A DNA stretch of 64,000 nt from an uncultured Flavobacteriaceae bacterium (GTDB lineage Bacteria; Bacteroidota; Bacteroidia; Flavobacteriales; Flavobacteriaceae), in the NCBI GenBank assembly GCA_937959395.1, contig CALGLR010000023.1, forward strand, positions 1-64,000. The letters are read 5' to 3'. Below the pieces are notes generated by a model. The model saw only the letters and a list, made by a program, of their open reading frames with translations. It did not search any database and was not told the origin of the DNA. Of this stretch, positions 62,550 to 64,000 are shown piece after piece; the stretch's first letter is position 1; each line of letters starts with the position of its first letter. Made by a program: the position numbers and the translations under genes.

Positions 62550-62785
62550 TTAAAAAACCGTTTCAAACTAGCATAAAGGCACTTCACTTTATGATATCGT
62601 CACTTCAATAAGGTTTTTTTTTAATCCAAACGAACGTACTATAATTTTAAAGAGGAAATTAAATTTTCTATCCCTTTTAATTAATCAATTAATGCGTTAT
62701 AAAATTAGCTAAGAGTAGGTTTAGGTTTTTAATTAATCAATTATTAGCGAATTCCATCTGACCATTAATAAAATCGTTATGACAA
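62550..62785. promoter_or_regulatory. Upstream region of the araC-type gene with two AT-rich repeats
   Basis: TTTTAATTAATCAATTA occurs at 62675-62691 and, with the same core, at 62727-62743, 52 bases apart (about five helical turns). Each copy is nearly palindromic around TTAATTAATCAATTAA. They are candidate binding sites for a dimeric regulator. Confidence 0.4.
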
Positions 62786-63814
62786 ATGAAACAGGATTTT
62801 TTTGTTTATCGGGTGTCCTTTTTACGTCCATTACTTAATTCATTAAAAAATAACAAAGTCAATCTTACTGCATTAATTCGAAGATGCGAAATTCGTTACT
62901 TTGACCTTACATTTGATAATAATTGTATCCCTTCTTTTGTGGTATATGAGTTTCTGCACGAGTTAAAAAAAAATATAGATCTTAAACTTTTATTTGAATC
63001 GACTTGTTATAACAAAGGATTTTATTATCAAAGCGACTTTGGCAATTATATACGAAATTGTCCAAATTTAAAAAAAGCATTGATGGACTTCACAGTTCTT
63101 AGTAAAATACGACAAACTAATTTGAGAAGTACTTTGAAAGTTGGGGGTGCGAATTCAACATTTACTTTTGAATTTATAGATAGAGCTTATATTGGGAAAA
63201 AAATAGCTGAGTTAACTACCTTAACTCAACTTTTGAATGTTTTTGAACGTTACTGTGAAATAGTTTTGAGTAGTCTCATTCTTTATGTTCCAGAAGAAAA
63301 TATAGGTATTGTATCTGGAGTAGTAAGTAGAACGATTACTGTAATTGGGCATAGCGATTCTGTGTATCGTTTAGTTTTCTCTAATTCGTTACTTGTCGCG
63401 AGTAGCAAAATAGATTCGACTTTTACAGAGAACAAAAAGCTTAATTTTAAGTTAACGGACACAGTCACCATTGTAACAAAAGTAGTAGAAAGTTATGAAT
63501 CTGGATATTTGCCCTCATTACAGGAGTTATCAAAGCATTTTAATATTTCAAGAAGTACGATGCGAAGAGTATTATTGACAGAGAAAACCCAATTTTCAAA
63601 AATCTTAGAAGACGTTCTTTTTATGAAGGCAGTCAGGCTACTTTCGGCATCCAATATGAATATCATTTTGATAAGCGAATATTTAGGATACAGTGAAAGT
63701 GCAAACTTTATTCGTTCATTCAAGAAATGGACAGGAATAACACCTGGAGAATATCGTGAAAGTAAGGTTTCAATACTTGAAACAAGTTATGAGAATTCGC
63801 TAATTACAGGCTAA
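62786..63814 (+). CDS. AraC-family transcriptional regulator
   Basis: 342 residues. The N-terminal ~230 residues resemble the arabinose-binding-like (Arabinose_bd/ToxT-type) sensor module (FLRPLLNSLKNNKVNLTALIRRCEIRYFDLTFDNN..., a helix-rich pattern). The C-terminal AraC HTH has PSLQELSKHFNISRSTMRRVL for the first helix-turn-helix and IILISEYLGYSESANFIRSFKKWTGITPGEYRES for the second with the usual P-x-x-Y/R end. Its ligand and targets are unknown; the efflux operon and the barrel gene downstream are the nearest candidates. Confidence 0.9.
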   Translation: MKQDFFVYRVSFLRPLLNSLKNNKVNLTALIRRCEIRYFDLTFDNNCIPSFVVYEFLHELKKNIDLKLLFESTCYNKGFYYQSDFGNYIRNCPNLKKALMDFTVLSKIRQTNLRSTLKVGGANSTFTFEFIDRAYIGKKIAELTTLTQLLNVFERYCEIVLSSLILYVPEENIGIVSGVVSRTITVIGHSDSVYRLVFSNSLLVASSKIDSTFTENKKLNFKLTDTVTIVTKVVESYESGYLPSLQELSKHFNISRSTMRRVLLTEKTQFSKILEDVLFMKAVRLLSASNMNIILISEYLGYSESANFIRSFKKWTGITPGEYRESKVSILETSYENSLITG

Positions 63815-63826
63815 AAAGTGCTAACA

Positions 63827-64000
63827 TCAAAACGCTTCGTTAATTCCAAAATAAAAGCCATTATTGCCATCAATTCCAGAACCAATATCTAAACGTAACC
63901 AAGTGTCTTTATCTTTAAATATTTTGTAGCGCACTCCTGCACCTAAACTTGGCTTGATGTTGTTGATGCTAAAGAAATCTGCAGGTTCTTCAGCGACTTC
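63827..64000 (-). CDS. Outer-membrane beta-barrel protein, C-terminal end (partial)
   Basis: The last 57 codons of a gene that runs off the window. The translation SINNIKPSLGAGVRYKIFKD...DTWLRLDIGSGIDGNNGFYFGINEAF ends in Phe and has the strand pattern of a BamA/TamA-family (surface antigen) barrel end. It is convergent with the araC-type gene; their stops are only 12 bases apart. Confidence 0.75.
   Translation of the reverse strand, partial: EVAEEPADFFSINNIKPSLGAGVRYKIFKDKDTWLRLDIGSGIDGNNGFYFGINEAF

Noticed and set aside
1-64000. CRISPR array or insertion sequence with transposase
   Set aside because: No regular short direct repeats with unique spacers and no transposase were seen; the only recombinase is the tyrosine integrase.

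Overview
The window is AT-rich DNA from a member of the Bacteroidota, most likely a (probably marine) Flavobacteriaceae. The grounds are the gene content and protein style (fused cobalamin enzymes, CobN with a fused ChlI/ChlD partner, META-domain and SCQ/SC-type lipoproteins, LytS/LytTR regulators), the lack of strong Shine-Dalgarno sequences, a TAnnTTTG-type promoter box in front of the riboswitch, and TTCGAC...GCTCAG REP-like palindromes. The genus cannot be fixed from the sequence alone.

Layout. (1) 1-1310: the 3' end of an adenylate/guanylate cyclase gene, then a decayed copy of a DUF1016 nuclease 5' part, then a tRNA-Met-like 3' half. (2) 1780-27718, all on the minus strand: an almost complete adenosylcobalamin pathway. 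From upstream to downstream it runs cobQ, cobD-type aminotransferase, cbiB, an AAA ATPase, a cobalamin riboswitch with its own terminator, a 2Fe-2S protein, an SDR-SUMT fusion, cbiX, cobI, a cobJ-cobH fusion, cobL, a cbiG-cobM fusion, cobK, cbiD, a NicO-like metal transporter, a fused ChlI/ChlD, cobU, cbiA, a PduO-type adenosyltransferase, cobW, cobN and cobT. cobS and the alpha-ribazole phosphatase are not in the window. Two clusters of REP-like palindromes interrupt the operon. (3) 28304-33260: a second and a third tRNA-Met-like 3' half bracket a two-gene, overlapping module made of a TOTE-like primase-helicase and a DUF1016 PD-(D/E)xK nuclease; a tyrosine recombinase follows at 33430. The ~1-kb stretch at 32243-33262 is a direct repeat of 280-1310, so the whole cobalamin cluster plus the putative defence pair lies between direct repeats and between att-like sites.

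(4) 34991-46220, plus strand: what looks like one long operon for asparagine/aspartate-driven fumarate respiration. It holds a small secreted helical protein, a Dcu-type aspartate/C4-dicarboxylate antiporter, aspartate ammonia-lyase, an exported L-asparaginase, succinate dehydrogenase/fumarate reductase C-A-B, an outer-membrane porin, a CoA-transferase and a PagL-like lipid A deacylase. (5) 46325-52277: a TRIC-family channel, an MBL-fold hydrolase, a TerB-like protein, a second small secreted protein, a GltS glutamate symporter and three lipoproteins, plus a duplicated fragment of the TerB-like gene. (6) 52702-63814: an RND efflux operon whose TolC protein carries an extra N-terminal substrate-binding-like domain, followed by a lipoprotein, a potassium channel, a LytS-type kinase, a LytTR response regulator and an AraC regulator. 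Three consecutive genes of this block (lipoprotein, kinase, regulator) appear to use TTG starts or nearly so. The window ends in the 3' end of an outer-membrane beta-barrel gene on the minus strand.
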